The notes beneath the pieces were generated by a model, which was not told where the DNA came from, did not search any database, and saw only the letters and a program-made list of their open reading frames with translations. A program made the translations under genes and the position numbers. Below, piece by piece: positions 52,190 through 61,018 of a DNA stretch of 64,000 nt. The DNA comes from Sulfitobacter mediterraneus (lineage in GTDB: Bacteria > Pseudomonadota > Alphaproteobacteria > Rhodobacterales > Rhodobacteraceae): the NCBI RefSeq assembly GCF_003054325.1, contig NZ_QBKU01000006.1, positions 207,932 to 271,931 on the forward strand. Reading direction: 5' to 3'. Within the stretch, counting starts at the first letter, position 1; every line of letters begins with the position of its first letter.

Positions 52190-53068
52190 TCAATTCAGGA
52201 AATGCCGGATCTCTTTGGTCTGCCCCTCAAGCGATTTGCGCATCTTGCCAAAGGCTGCCGCCTCAAGCTGGCGCACACGTTCTTTGGACAGGCTCAGCTC
52301 ATCGCCGAGACTTTCCAAGGTGCGGGGTTTGTCGCGCAATTTCCGTTCGCGCAGGATGAACTGTTCACGGTCGGTCAATTCGCCCATCGCAGACACCAAC
52401 CAGCTGCGCAATTGCGCGATGTCATGGCTTTCCTCGACCACCTCTGCGGCCTGCGCACTGTCATCAACCAGCGTATCTATCCACTCACGGCCCTCGTCCT
52501 CGGCCGATTGCGTAGCGTTGAGCGAAAAATCGGAACCCGACAGACGTCCGTCCATCATCTCCACGTCATGCAAGGGCACGCCAATCTCGGTCGAGATCAT
52601 CTGCCGCAGCTGATGCTGATCAAGGGTTTCACCATTGGAAGAGGCCGTGCGCTCCAGCTGCGCTTGAACCCGGCGCATGTTGAAAAACAGCGACTTTTGG
52701 GAAGAGGTGGACCCGGTGCGCACCATGGACCAATTGCGCATCACATGGTCCTGAATGCTGGCCTTGATCCACCATATTGCATAGGTCGAGAACCGCACTC
52801 CGCGATCGGGGTCAAACTTGTCCGCTGCTTTCATCAGGCCTAGCCCGGCCTCTTGAATCAGATCATTCATCGGAGCGCCGTAGCGTTTGAACTTGCCCGC
52901 CATCGAAATCGCCAGCCGCATATAGGCGGTGATCAAACGGTGAAGCGCGGCCTCGTCACGATTGTCGCGCCATGCATAGGCCAGCTCAAGCTCCGTTTCA
53001 GCGTCCAGAAGTTCCGCTTTCATCGCCGTTCGGGTCAATGAAAACTCACGCGCGGATTGCATTGTCAT
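52190..53068 (-). CDS. rpoH: RNA polymerase sigma-32 factor (RpoH, probably RpoH2 type)
   Basis: A 292-residue sigma-70-family factor of the heat-shock group. Region 2 contains ITAYMRLAISMAGKF, DLIQEAGLGLMKAADKFDP and RFSTYAIWWIKASIQDHVMR. The RpoH box is MVRTGSTSSQKSLFFNMRR. Region 4 has RTLESLGDELSLSKERVRQLE. Alphaproteobacteria often encode two RpoH proteins; the RNWSMVRTGSTS version resembles the second (RpoH2), linked to oxidative and singlet-oxygen stress in Rhodobacter (inference). GGGGAG lies 8 bases before the ATG. It is divergent from cobU. Confidence 0.9.
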   Translation of the reverse strand: MTMQSAREFSLTRTAMKAELLDAETELELAYAWRDNRDEAALHRLITAYMRLAISMAGKFKRYGAPMNDLIQEAGLGLMKAADKFDPDRGVRFSTYAIWWIKASIQDHVMRNWSMVRTGSTSSQKSLFFNMRRVQAQLERTASSNGETLDQHQLRQMISTEIGVPLHDVEMMDGRLSGSDFSLNATQSAEDEGREWIDTLVDDSAQAAEVVEESHDIAQLRSWLVSAMGELTDREQFILRERKLRDKPRTLESLGDELSLSKERVRQLEAAAFGKMRKSLEGQTKEIRHFLN

Positions 53069-53165
53069 TGGATGATCTCCCCTCCCAGAAGCGGCGCACC
53101 TTGTGGTTTACCTTTGTGAAAGATACGCATGAGCCTCAGGTTTGGTTCACTTCTGGAACGAAAAA

Positions 53166-53687
53166 ATGTTGCCGCGATCTACCTTCGTGCTAGGAGGCGC
53201 CGCCTCTGGCAAATCAAGCTGGGCTGAAGAGCTCTTGAAAAATGATGCCCGGCCAATGGTTTACCTTGCCACAGGTCAAATCTTTGATGACGAGGTCGCG
53301 GCAAAGGTAGAGATTCATAAAAATCGACGCGATGCGCGGTGGCGGACCGTTGAGGCGCCGCTTGACCTTGCGCCCACCCTTGCCAATTTGACCGACACGG
53401 AAACCGTTTTGATCGACTGCGCCACCATGTGGCTGACCAATCATTTGATGCAGGAAAGCGATCTTGCCGCCGCCCAATCCGATCTTCTGCAAGCTTTGCG
53501 CAATTGCGCTGCGCCATGGGTGATCGTGTCAAACGAAGTGGGCCACGGCATCGTACCCGAAAACGCGCTCGCCCGGCGGTTCCGAGAGGCGCAGGGGCGG
53601 CTCAATATCGCGCTGGCGGCCGAGGCTGATCTGGTGGTTCAAGTTACGGTTGGCCTGCCCCATGTTTTGAAAGGCACCTTGCCATGA
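53166..53687 (+). CDS. cobU: Adenosylcobinamide kinase / guanylyltransferase
   Basis: A 173-residue bifunctional enzyme (CobU/CobP) that phosphorylates and then guanylylates adenosylcobinamide in cobalamin assembly. Walker A is VLGGAASGKSSWAE, the guanylylated His region is EIHKNRRDARWRTVEAP, and Walker B is VLIDCATMWLTN. I use the ATG at 53166 (MLPRSTFVLGG); the frame is open to 53142. The stop overlaps the next gene by 4 bases. Confidence 0.93.
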   Translation: MLPRSTFVLGGAASGKSSWAEELLKNDARPMVYLATGQIFDDEVAAKVEIHKNRRDARWRTVEAPLDLAPTLANLTDTETVLIDCATMWLTNHLMQESDLAAAQSDLLQALRNCAAPWVIVSNEVGHGIVPENALARRFREAQGRLNIALAAEADLVVQVTVGLPHVLKGTLP

Positions 53688-54265
53688 CCGTTTGGCATTG
53701 GGTGCGCCATGGCCCGACCCACGAAAGGACCTTTGTCGGTTGGCGCGATGTGCCGGCGGATCTGACGGACTCCGCGCAGATTGCCCGGTTGTCGGATCAT
53801 TTGCCCACGCCCGCCATCGTAATCTCGTCAGATCTGATCCGTGCCAGTGCGACCGCAGATGTGCTGCACCACCCAGAACGCGAGCGACTGCCCCATACCG
53901 CCGACTTGCGCGAGCTGCATTTCGGAGTTTGGGACGGGATGCATTTCACCGAAGTTGCGGCCCGCGATCCTGAACTGTCCCGCGCCTATTGGGAAACCCC
54001 CGGCGATGTGATCCCGCCCGGCGGCGAGAGCTGGAACCAAACCGCGGCGCGGGTGAACGCAGTGGTGGATCAATTGAACGCCGTCCATCCAGACGCGCAC
54101 ATCATTGCGGTGGCGCATTTTGGTGTGATCCTGACACAGGTGCAGCGGGCCATGGGCGCGTCTCCGACACAGGCGATGGCCCATAAAATTGACAACCTGT
54201 CGGTGACACAGCTGTCACATCACAATGGTGAATGGGACATCCGGCATATCAATCACGTTCCGTGA
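53684..54265 (+). CDS. cobC: Histidine phosphatase, probable alpha-ribazole phosphatase
   Basis: A 193-residue phosphoglycerate-mutase-like phosphatase. The catalytic His is in WVRHGPTHERTF, the second Arg in SSDLIRASATA, the Glu in LRELHFGVWDGM and the second His in VAHFGVIL. Translational coupling to cobU suggests it removes phosphate from alpha-ribazole phosphate or adenosylcobalamin phosphate (CobC role, inference). Confidence 0.87.
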   Translation: MTVWHWVRHGPTHERTFVGWRDVPADLTDSAQIARLSDHLPTPAIVISSDLIRASATADVLHHPERERLPHTADLRELHFGVWDGMHFTEVAARDPELSRAYWETPGDVIPPGGESWNQTAARVNAVVDQLNAVHPDAHIIAVAHFGVILTQVQRAMGASPTQAMAHKIDNLSVTQLSHHNGEWDIRHINHVP

Positions 54266-54323
54266 TGACCCTCCCCACGAAACAGCGATTGTCTCTGCTA
54301 GAATGCCGCGGTTATCTGCGCGT

Positions 54324-55010
54324 ATGACATATGACCTATATATCGGCGATCGCACCTTCTCTAGCTGGTCCGTGCGGGGCTGGCTGATGTTGGAAAAATT
54401 CAACCTGCCATATCAGGCGCATCTGGTCGGTCTCTATGGCGGCACGATGGCGCAGGAGATGGCCGATCTGGCCCCTGCCGTTTTGGTGCCTGCCTTGCGC
54501 ACACCCGAAGGCACGGTTGTGGGCGAAAGCCTCGCCATTGCCGAAACGCTGGCCGAGCGGCACCCGGAGGCCGGGCTTTGGCCACAAGATGCCGCAGACC
54601 GCGCCGCGGCCCGTTGGCTTTGCTCTGCGATGACCGCTGGCTTTGGCGCATTGCGCGATGCCTGCCCGATGCAGCTTCAGCACGTGAATGAAGGATTCTC
54701 GGTTTCCGATGCGGTGCAAAAAGACCTCGACCGGCTTGAGGTGCTTTGGCAGCACGCGTGGGACAGCCGGACAGAAGACGGCCCGTGGCTCTTTGGCGCC
54801 TATAGCCTTGCCGATGCGTTTTATGCGCCGATCAGCGCCCGTATCGTGGGCTATGATCTGCCGGTCAGCGACGCCGCGCGGCGGTATTGCGAGACCACGA
54901 TCAATGATCCCGCGTTCAAGGCATGGCGGGCCGAAGGGCTCAAGGTGACCTATGATCCCTTCCCCTATGACATGGGCGTGCCAATCAAAAGCTGGCCTGT
55001 CGCGGATTGA
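54324..55010 (+). CDS. Glutathione S-transferase family protein
   Basis: A 228-residue cytosolic GST. The thioredoxin-like N-domain opens YDLYIGDRTFSSWSVRGWLML, with candidate catalytic Ser residues, and GTVVGESLAIAETLAERHPE is the glutathione gamma-glutamyl site. The C-domain is all helical. In-frame ATGs at 54225 and 54303 are possible, but the family start fits 54324. No strong ribosome-binding site is seen for any of them. Confidence 0.85.
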   Translation: MTYDLYIGDRTFSSWSVRGWLMLEKFNLPYQAHLVGLYGGTMAQEMADLAPAVLVPALRTPEGTVVGESLAIAETLAERHPEAGLWPQDAADRAAARWLCSAMTAGFGALRDACPMQLQHVNEGFSVSDAVQKDLDRLEVLWQHAWDSRTEDGPWLFGAYSLADAFYAPISARIVGYDLPVSDAARRYCETTINDPAFKAWRAEGLKVTYDPFPYDMGVPIKSWPVAD

Positions 55011-55048
55011 TCAATCTCCTGAACGCCTGTCCTTTACTGGGGCAGGCG

Positions 55049-55084
55049 TTAACCATTCCTAAAGACCCCTTGCCTAATCCTTAA
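55049..55084 (+). promoter_or_regulatory. CtrA-like half-site pairs upstream of comM
   Basis: Two degenerate TTAA-N7-TTAA-type arrays lie 22-57 bases before comM. One is TTAA-CCATTCC-TAAA (55049-55063), the other TTGC-CTAATCC-TTAA (55070-55084). Each has at least one mismatch to the alphaproteobacterial CtrA consensus. Confidence 0.35.
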
Positions 55085-55105
55085 CCCTCAGACTTTGGGG
55101 GGCAT

Positions 55106-56620
55106 ATGGTATCACGCGCCTATTCGGTTGCGTTTCAGGGGGTAGAGGCCCGAATGGTCGAGGTGCAATGCGCCGTGACCGCAGGTCTGCCCGCGTTTTC
55201 CATCGTGGGCCTGCCAGACAAGGCCGTGTCCGAAGCCCGCGACCGGGTGCGCACCGCCCTGACGTCGATGGCAATTGCGCTCCCGTCCAAACGTATCACC
55301 GTGAACCTCAGCCCGGCGGATCTACCCAAAGAAGGCAGCCATTTTGACCTGCCCGTTGCAATGGCTCTGTTGGCCGCGCTGGATATCCTGCCCGACGATG
55401 TGACCCAAAACACCGTGGCCTTGGGAGAATTGTCACTGGACGGTACCTTGGTTCCGGTGGTCGGCGCCCTGCCCGCTGCAATGGCCGCAGCCGAACACAA
55501 TCGTGGCCTGCTTTGCCCGGCAGGATCAGGGGCCGAAGCGGCATGGGTTGGATCCACCCAAGTGATCGCGGCCGCCACTTTGGGCGATGTGGTGCGTCAT
55601 TACACAGGGCAAAACCCGCTGCCGCCCGCCGAACCCGGCGAAGTGCCGGATGCGCCACAGGGCCGTGATCTGCGCGATGTTAAGGGGCAGGAACGGGCCA
55701 AACGCGCGCTTGAGATTGCGGCGGCGGGACGCCATCACCTGATGTTTGTCGGCACACCGGGGTCGGGCAAAAGCATGCTTGCGGCGCGGCTCCCCTCTAT
55801 CCTCCCGCCCCTGACCCCGGCAGAGGCGCTGGAAACCTCGATGATCCATTCTTTGGCCGGGTTGCTGGATGAGGGCGGAATTTCCCGCGCCCGCCCGTTT
55901 CGCGAACCGCATCACACCGCGTCCATGGCCGCGATCATTGGCGGCGGACGTCAGGCCAAGCCGGGTGAGGTCAGTCTGGCGCACAACGGTGTGCTGTTTA
56001 TGGATGAGTTTCCGGAATTTCCCCGCATGGTGCTCGAAACGCTGCGACAACCGATTGAGACCGGAGAGGTGATGATTGCCCGCGCCAACGCGCATGTAAA
56101 ATACCCCTGCCGGTTCATGCTGGTGGCCGCAGCAAACCCCTGCAAGTGCGGCTACCTCAGTGACCCCGAACGGGCCTGCGCCCGCGTGCCGCAATGCGGA
56201 GAAGACTACCTTGGCCGCATTTCAGGTCCGCTGATGGACCGGTTTGATCTGCGCGTAGACGTGCCGCCCGTGGCCTTCACCGATCTGGATTTGCCGGCAA
56301 GTGGCGAAGGCTCTGCCGAGGTTGCCGCAAGAGTTGCCGAGGCGCGTGCGGCGCAAACCTCACGCTATACCGGTATGGCCAATATGCGGGTCAACGCAGA
56401 TGCCGAAGGCGATCTGCTGGAAGAAATCGCAACCCCCGACAGCGAAGCACGGGCGTTGTTGGTGAAGGCCGCAGAGCGGTTTAATCTGTCGGCACGGGGC
56501 TATCATCGGATGATCCGCGTGGCGCGGACCATCGCCGATCTGGATGGATCGGAAACCGTGCGCCAACCCCATATCGCAGAGGCGATCAGCTTTCGCTTGG
56601 CCGCTCCGGCAATTGCCTGA
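55106..56620 (+). CDS. comM: YifB/ComM Mg-chelatase-like AAA+ ATPase
   Basis: A 504-residue AAA+ protein. The N-terminal ChlI domain (residues 1-170) opens MVSRAYSVAFQGVEARMVEV. Walker A is FVGTPGSGKSMLA, Walker B-like is GVLFMDEFPEF, and ANPCKCGYLSDPERAC is a zinc-like cysteine motif. ComM is a hexameric helicase that promotes branch migration during natural transformation and recombination. GGGGGG lies just before the ATG. Its 3' end overlaps the convergent hydrolase gene by 35 bases. Confidence 0.93.
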   Translation: MVSRAYSVAFQGVEARMVEVQCAVTAGLPAFSIVGLPDKAVSEARDRVRTALTSMAIALPSKRITVNLSPADLPKEGSHFDLPVAMALLAALDILPDDVTQNTVALGELSLDGTLVPVVGALPAAMAAAEHNRGLLCPAGSGAEAAWVGSTQVIAAATLGDVVRHYTGQNPLPPAEPGEVPDAPQGRDLRDVKGQERAKRALEIAAAGRHHLMFVGTPGSGKSMLAARLPSILPPLTPAEALETSMIHSLAGLLDEGGISRARPFREPHHTASMAAIIGGGRQAKPGEVSLAHNGVLFMDEFPEFPRMVLETLRQPIETGEVMIARANAHVKYPCRFMLVAAANPCKCGYLSDPERACARVPQCGEDYLGRISGPLMDRFDLRVDVPPVAFTDLDLPASGEGSAEVAARVAEARAAQTSRYTGMANMRVNADAEGDLLEEIATPDSEARALLVKAAERFNLSARGYHRMIRVARTIADLDGSETVRQPHIAEAISFRLAAPAIA

Positions 56621-57512
56621 TCCAGCTGGCCAAATCATCCAAAGTTTGCCGTGCTTCGGGCAGGATATTGTGCAGGATCGGCCAGACATGCGGCAAGTTA
56701 TGCTTTTCGTCCAACTGCACTGTCACACCGCATTCGCGCAGCCGGGCGGCGATGGCATGGGCATCATCGCGCAATATCTCGGTGTCACCAACCGTTATCC
56801 AGACCGGTGGCGCACCGGTAAAATCTGCATGAACCGGGCTGACCGCCGGATCAGCCGGGTCGCAGCCGCCGAGATACGCTTCGCTGCATTCTGCGGCGCG
56901 GCTTGCGGGCAACACCGCCTCACGCCGGGCGTTCAGGGTAAAGCTCTCGCTGCTATGCGCCATATCCGTGAGCGGGGAAAAACCGAACAACGCGGCTGGT
57001 CCGCCTGCCCCATCGGCACACAGTTCGGCCAAAAGGCCCAGCGCCAAAGCGCCGCCCGCGCTGTCTCCGCCCAATACGATATCGGAAGGGGCAATCCCCT
57101 GGGCCAGCAACCCATCCCATGCTTGGCGCAGATCTTGCTTCGCTGCTGGAAAAGGCGCTTCCGGGGCCAACCTGTATTGCGGCAAAAACACCCGTGCCCC
57201 GGTGCGCCGCGCCAGTTGCGCCATCATCGCAGCATGGGTGCGCGGGCTGCCAAAAACAAAGGCGCCGCCATGAATGTAAAGAATGACGCGCTTGGCCTGC
57301 GGTTTTTTGGGACGCACTTCCAAGGCGTCGACAACGCCACTTGCACTGCTCAGCTTGAGCCAATTCTGCTGTGTGCCACGCGGCGCGTGGAATAGGAACT
57401 TTGCCTTCAGCTCAAGCGAACGGCGCAATGCAGCGGCATCTTTGGCGCGGGCCATGGCCGGTTTTTCCACCTGACGCATCCAGAAATTGATCAATGGTCG
57501 GCGCAGGCTCAT
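56586..57512 (-). CDS. Alpha/beta hydrolase (hormone-sensitive-lipase family)
   Basis: A 308-residue esterase. The oxyanion motif is [11 protein letters not shown], the nucleophile Ser is in [12 protein letters not shown], an Asp in [14 protein letters not shown] and the His in NLPHVWPI. The substrate may be a short-chain ester. Start is coupled to the upstream gshB gene by a 4-base overlap (57509-57512); the 3' end overlaps comM. Confidence 0.88.
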   Translation of the reverse strand: MSLRRPLINFWMRQVEKPAMARAKDAAALRRSLELKAKFLFHAPRGTQQNWLKLSSASGVVDALEVRPKKPQAKRVILYIHGGAFVFGSPRTHAAMMAQLARRTGARVFLPQYRLAPEAPFPAAKQDLRQAWDGLLAQGIAPSDIVLGGDSAGGALALGLLAELCADGAGGPAALFGFSPLTDMAHSSESFTLNARREAVLPASRAAECSEAYLGGCDPADPAVSPVHADFTGAPPVWITVGDTEILRDDAHAIAARLRECGVTVQLDEKHNLPHVWPILHNILPEARQTLDDLASWIRQLPERPSES

Positions 57513-58444
57513 GCGCGGCGGGCCTCGATTGCGTCCCAGATTTTTGCGGCGATGTTGACGCCATCAAACCGTTCCAACTCCTGAATGCCGGTGGGCGAGG
57601 TCACGTTGATCTCGGTCAGGTAATCACCAATCACGTCGATGCCGACAAAAACCTGGCCCTTTTCTTTCAGCAGCGGACCAATCGCATCGCAAATCTCAAG
57701 ATCACGATCGCTCAAACCGATCTTTTCGGGCCGCCCGCCCACATGCATATTTGACCGGGTTTCACCTGCGGCCGGCACGCGGTTGATCGCGCCAACCGGT
57801 GCGCCATCGACCAAGATCACGCGTTTGTCGCCCTTGGACACCGCTGGTAAAAACTTTTGCACGATAAGCGGCTCACGAGAGAAACCTGTGAACAATTCAT
57901 GCAAGGACGTCAGGTTGCGATCCTGCGCATCAAGACGGAACACCCCCGCGCCGCCATTGCCATAAAGCGGCTTGAGAATGACATCGCCATGTTTGGCCTT
58001 GAACGCCTTGATGGTTTCAAGATCCCGCGCAATCGTGGTGGGCGGTGTCAGGTCAGGGAAATCCAGCACCAACAGCTTTTCAGGGTAATTCCGCACCCAG
58101 AAAGGATCATTGACCACCAATGTGGTCTCTTTCAGCCGGTCCAACAGATGGGTCGAGGTGATGTAATGCATGTCAAAGGGCGGGTCTTGCCGAAGCCAGA
58201 CAACATCATAGTCCGCAAGATCCACTTCGATCTCCGGGCCAAGCTGGGCATGATCACCCTGAACCCGCTGCACCGTAAAGGCATGTCCGCGGGCGGTGAT
58301 CCGGCCCTCTTGATAGGCCAGATGATCGGGCGTGTAGAAAAACAGCTCATGCCCCCGCGCCTGCGCCTCCTCAGCGAGACGAAAGCTGCTGTCGGCGTCG
58401 ATATTCACGTCCCCAATGGGGTCCATCTGAAAGGCGATTTTCAT
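57509..58444 (-). CDS. gshB: Glutathione synthase
   Basis: A 311-residue ATP-grasp enzyme that joins glycine to gamma-glutamylcysteine. It opens [20 protein letters not shown]. The ATP-grasp core has [20 protein letters not shown], and the metal-binding region has [15 protein letters not shown]. Length agrees with proteobacterial GshB. It follows yraN by 57 bases on the same strand. Confidence 0.95.
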   Translation of the reverse strand: MKIAFQMDPIGDVNIDADSSFRLAEEAQARGHELFFYTPDHLAYQEGRITARGHAFTVQRVQGDHAQLGPEIEVDLADYDVVWLRQDPPFDMHYITSTHLLDRLKETTLVVNDPFWVRNYPEKLLVLDFPDLTPPTTIARDLETIKAFKAKHGDVILKPLYGNGGAGVFRLDAQDRNLTSLHELFTGFSREPLIVQKFLPAVSKGDKRVILVDGAPVGAINRVPAAGETRSNMHVGGRPEKIGLSDRDLEICDAIGPLLKEKGQVFVGIDVIGDYLTEINVTSPTGIQELERFDGVNIAAKIWDAIEARRA

Positions 58445-58501
58445 GGGCTTATCCTTACTGCGTTCTCCTTAGATGGCGCAGGAAGGCGGCTTTCGCAATG
58501 G

Positions 58502-58879
58502 TCAGCCGTGCCCGAAAGCGTTTTCGATGATACGGGTGTCGCCGCTACCATCAACCAACGCAACGTCAAAGCGGACCTCTGTCAGACTTCCGGCTGGTTC
58601 AAATCCAATAAATTCTTCGGCGGATGCATAAATGCGGCGCATCTGGCGGATGCTCAGGCTGTCGGCTGCACGGTCAAAATCGCGGCTTTGCTTAACTTCG
58701 ACAAAAATCAACCCGTTGCCATCACGCACAATCAAGTCAATTTCGCCACCTTTGCCACGCCACCGACGCCGCGCGACGGCAAAACCGCGCCGCTCATAGT
58801 CTTGTGCGATACGGTTTTCAGCGGCCATCCCGGCATGAAAAGCCGCCTTGCCCCGATGATGTCTGGCGCCTTGTATCAT
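58502..58879 (-). CDS. yraN: YraN family protein (UPF0102)
   Basis: A 125-residue small protein with a restriction-endonuclease-like fold. Conserved residues are visible in AENRIAQDYERRGF, KGGEIDLIVRDGNGLIFVEVK, and the later SIRQMRRI. The molecular role is unsettled. The start overlaps the rsmI stop by 4 bases. The rsmI/yraN/lpoA grouping is also seen in Escherichia coli. Confidence 0.9.
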   Translation of the reverse strand: MIQGARHHRGKAAFHAGMAAENRIAQDYERRGFAVARRRWRGKGGEIDLIVRDGNGLIFVEVKQSRDFDRAADSLSIRQMRRIYASAEEFIGFEPAGSLTEVRFDVALVDGSGDTRIIENAFGHG

Positions 58880-59739
58880 GAATCGCCCTTTCCCATGGCC
58901 AATGCGGCTTGATAAACCTGTCTGCGTGGCAGCGCATGTGCCTGCGCCACCATATCGACGGCATCGCGCATAGACATATTTGCCAGGGCTTGCCGCAGGT
59001 CTGTTTCTAGGTCCGAAGAATTAACGGAGTGTTGACGATTTCGGTCAATCAAGACCACGACCTCGCCTTTGGGGGCCTTGTTTGCAAAAACATCGGCCAG
59101 ATCGGTCAGCGGCCCGCGCTGCACCTCTTCGAATTTCTTGGTCAACTCGCGGCACATTGCGCCCTGCCGGTCGGGACCAAGTACCGTCGCCGCGTCGCGC
59201 AGCATCGCGCCAAGCCGTTTGGGGGATTCGTAGAACACCAAAGTGCCGGGAATGTCGCGGAGTGCCTCAAGGGCGCTGCATCGTGCCGCTTTTGCGTTTG
59301 GCAGGAAACCGGCAAAGAAAAACGCATCCGTTGGCAATCCGCCCAACGCCAGCGCGGTGAGCACCGCCGACGGGCCTGGCGCACAGGTCAGCACCACACC
59401 AGCCGCAGCCGCCGCGCGGGCCAGCTCGAAACCCGGGTCTGCAATCAGGGGCATCCCCGCCTCCGAGGCATAGGCGACCGATTTCCCCTCGGTCATCAAG
59501 GCAATCAGCTTTTCCTGCACGCCGCTGCCACTGTGATCATGCAGCGCCAGAACCCGGCGTTCCCCCAAGGGCACCCCATGAATATCCATCAGACGGCGCA
59601 GGCTGCGTGTGTCTTCGGCGGCCAGCACATCGGCTGAGGCCAGCACATCCAGCGCCCGCAGGGTGATGTCCCTTGCTGTGCCAATCGGCACGCCGACAAA
59701 ATACAAACCCGCCGATAAGGGTGTCTTTTGATAATTCAC
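58876..59739 (-). CDS. rsmI: 16S rRNA (cytidine1402-2'-O)-methyltransferase
   Basis: A 287-residue SAM methyltransferase that modifies C1402 in the ribosomal decoding centre. Landmarks are GLYFVGVPIGTARDITLRAL, AEDTRSLRRLMDIHG, SEAGMPLIADPGFELAR and PGPSAVLTALALGGLP. The frame is open to a GTG at 59763, but a GTG at 59737-59739 with AAAGG about 10 bases upstream fits the family length better; the 5' end is uncertain. Divergent from the LpoA-like gene. Confidence 0.92.
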   Translation of the reverse strand: MNYQKTPLSAGLYFVGVPIGTARDITLRALDVLASADVLAAEDTRSLRRLMDIHGVPLGERRVLALHDHSGSGVQEKLIALMTEGKSVAYASEAGMPLIADPGFELARAAAAAGVVLTCAPGPSAVLTALALGGLPTDAFFFAGFLPNAKAARCSALEALRDIPGTLVFYESPKRLGAMLRDAATVLGPDRQGAMCRELTKKFEEVQRGPLTDLADVFANKAPKGEVVVLIDRNRQHSVNSSDLETDLRQALANMSMRDAVDMVAQAHALPRRQVYQAALAMGKGDS

Positions 59740-59833
59740 GCTGGACCAGCCTTTCGCACTCACTATGATTGCGGCACATCCTGTTTTTGTTTGCGCCGTT
59801 GCGCCGTCCTACCACCGGGGGAGTGAGTTTAGA

Positions 59834-61018
59834 ATGATTGCTTTTTTTGATAAGTGCCGCAAGCGGGTGCGGTTGATAGTCCTGCCGCTTTTTGCGATGG
59901 CTTTGGCGGCCTGTGATCCGGCGGCAATGGGCAGTTTGGCCAACACCGGCGGGGCCAAAATCGACACCGATGCGCCCGTTCCTGTGGCGCTTTTGATTCC
60001 GCGTGGCGGCTCGGCCAGTGACGAATTGCTGGCAAAGAACCTTGAAAATGCCGCACGCTTGGCGATGCGTGATCTGGGCGGCGTGGAAGTAGATCTGCGG
60101 GTCTACGGCACGGCGGGCAATGCAGCCACAGCGGCCAGCGCGGCAACCAAGGCGGTCAATGACGGGGCCAAGATCATTCTGGGGCCGGTTTACGGCGAGG
60201 CCGCCAATGCCGCTGGCGTTGCCGTGGCCAAGCAGGGCGTGAACGTTCTGTCGTTCTCCAACAATCCTACAATCGCGGGCGGCAACGTTTTTGTTCTGGG
60301 GCCAACCTTTGGCAACACAGCCAACCGTCTGGTGCGCTACGGCAAGCGCAACGGCAAGGACCGGATCGTCATCTTGCACAGCCAAGATGTTGCAGGCCAA
60401 CTGGGACGCAACGCAATCCAGCAGGCGATCTCGGCCAATGGTGCCACGCTTTCAGGCACGGTTGATTACGCGTTGAGCCAGGAATCGGTGATCGCATCTG
60501 TGCCGCGCGTTAAATCCACCATGGACGCGTCCGGTGCAAATGCGCTGTTCCTGACCACCTCGTCGGCCAGCGCCCTGCCGTTGTTTGCACAGCTTTTGCC
60601 AGAGGCAGGCGTGAGCGCCGCCAACACTCAGTACATCGGCCTGACCCGTTGGGACATCCCGCCACAAACACTGGATCTGCCGGGCGTACAGGGCGGCTGG
60701 TTTGCCTTGCCTGATCCGTCAGCCTCAGGCGCGTTCCGCCAGCGGTACAGCGCGGCCTATGGATCTGATCCACACCCGTTGGCCGGGCTGGCCTTTGATG
60801 GCATCGCAGCTGTGGGGGCATTGGCCAAATCCGGCAAGGCCACCGCGCTGACCGGCGCAAGCCTGACCCAAGGGGCAGGCTTTCGCGGGGCGACCGGGAT
60901 CTTCCGTCTGCGCAAGGATGGCACCAACGAACGCGGGCTGGCCGTTGCAACAATCCGCGACAAAGCCGTGGTTGTTGTAGAGAATGCGCCGCAGTCCTTT
61001 GGTGGGGCCGGGTTCTGA
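59834..61018 (+). CDS. Penicillin-binding protein activator, LpoA-like lipoprotein
   Basis: A 394-residue lipoprotein. The signal ends in the lipobox ALAAC (Cys around residue 28). The rest is a periplasmic-binding-protein-like fold (Peripla_BP_6), with VALLIPRGGSASDELLAKNLE and the repeated GPVYGEAANAAGVAVAK, as in the C-terminal domain of LpoA. The N-terminal TPR domain of enterobacterial LpoA is absent. It probably regulates peptidoglycan synthesis at the outer membrane. The start is the ATG at 59834, with GGGGGAG about 10 bases upstream. It is divergent from rsmI and overlaps glnD. Confidence 0.87.
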   Translation: MIAFFDKCRKRVRLIVLPLFAMALAACDPAAMGSLANTGGAKIDTDAPVPVALLIPRGGSASDELLAKNLENAARLAMRDLGGVEVDLRVYGTAGNAATAASAATKAVNDGAKIILGPVYGEAANAAGVAVAKQGVNVLSFSNNPTIAGGNVFVLGPTFGNTANRLVRYGKRNGKDRIVILHSQDVAGQLGRNAIQQAISANGATLSGTVDYALSQESVIASVPRVKSTMDASGANALFLTTSSASALPLFAQLLPEAGVSAANTQYIGLTRWDIPPQTLDLPGVQGGWFALPDPSASGAFRQRYSAAYGSDPHPLAGLAFDGIAAVGALAKSGKATALTGASLTQGAGFRGATGIFRLRKDGTNERGLAVATIRDKAVVVVENAPQSFGGAGF

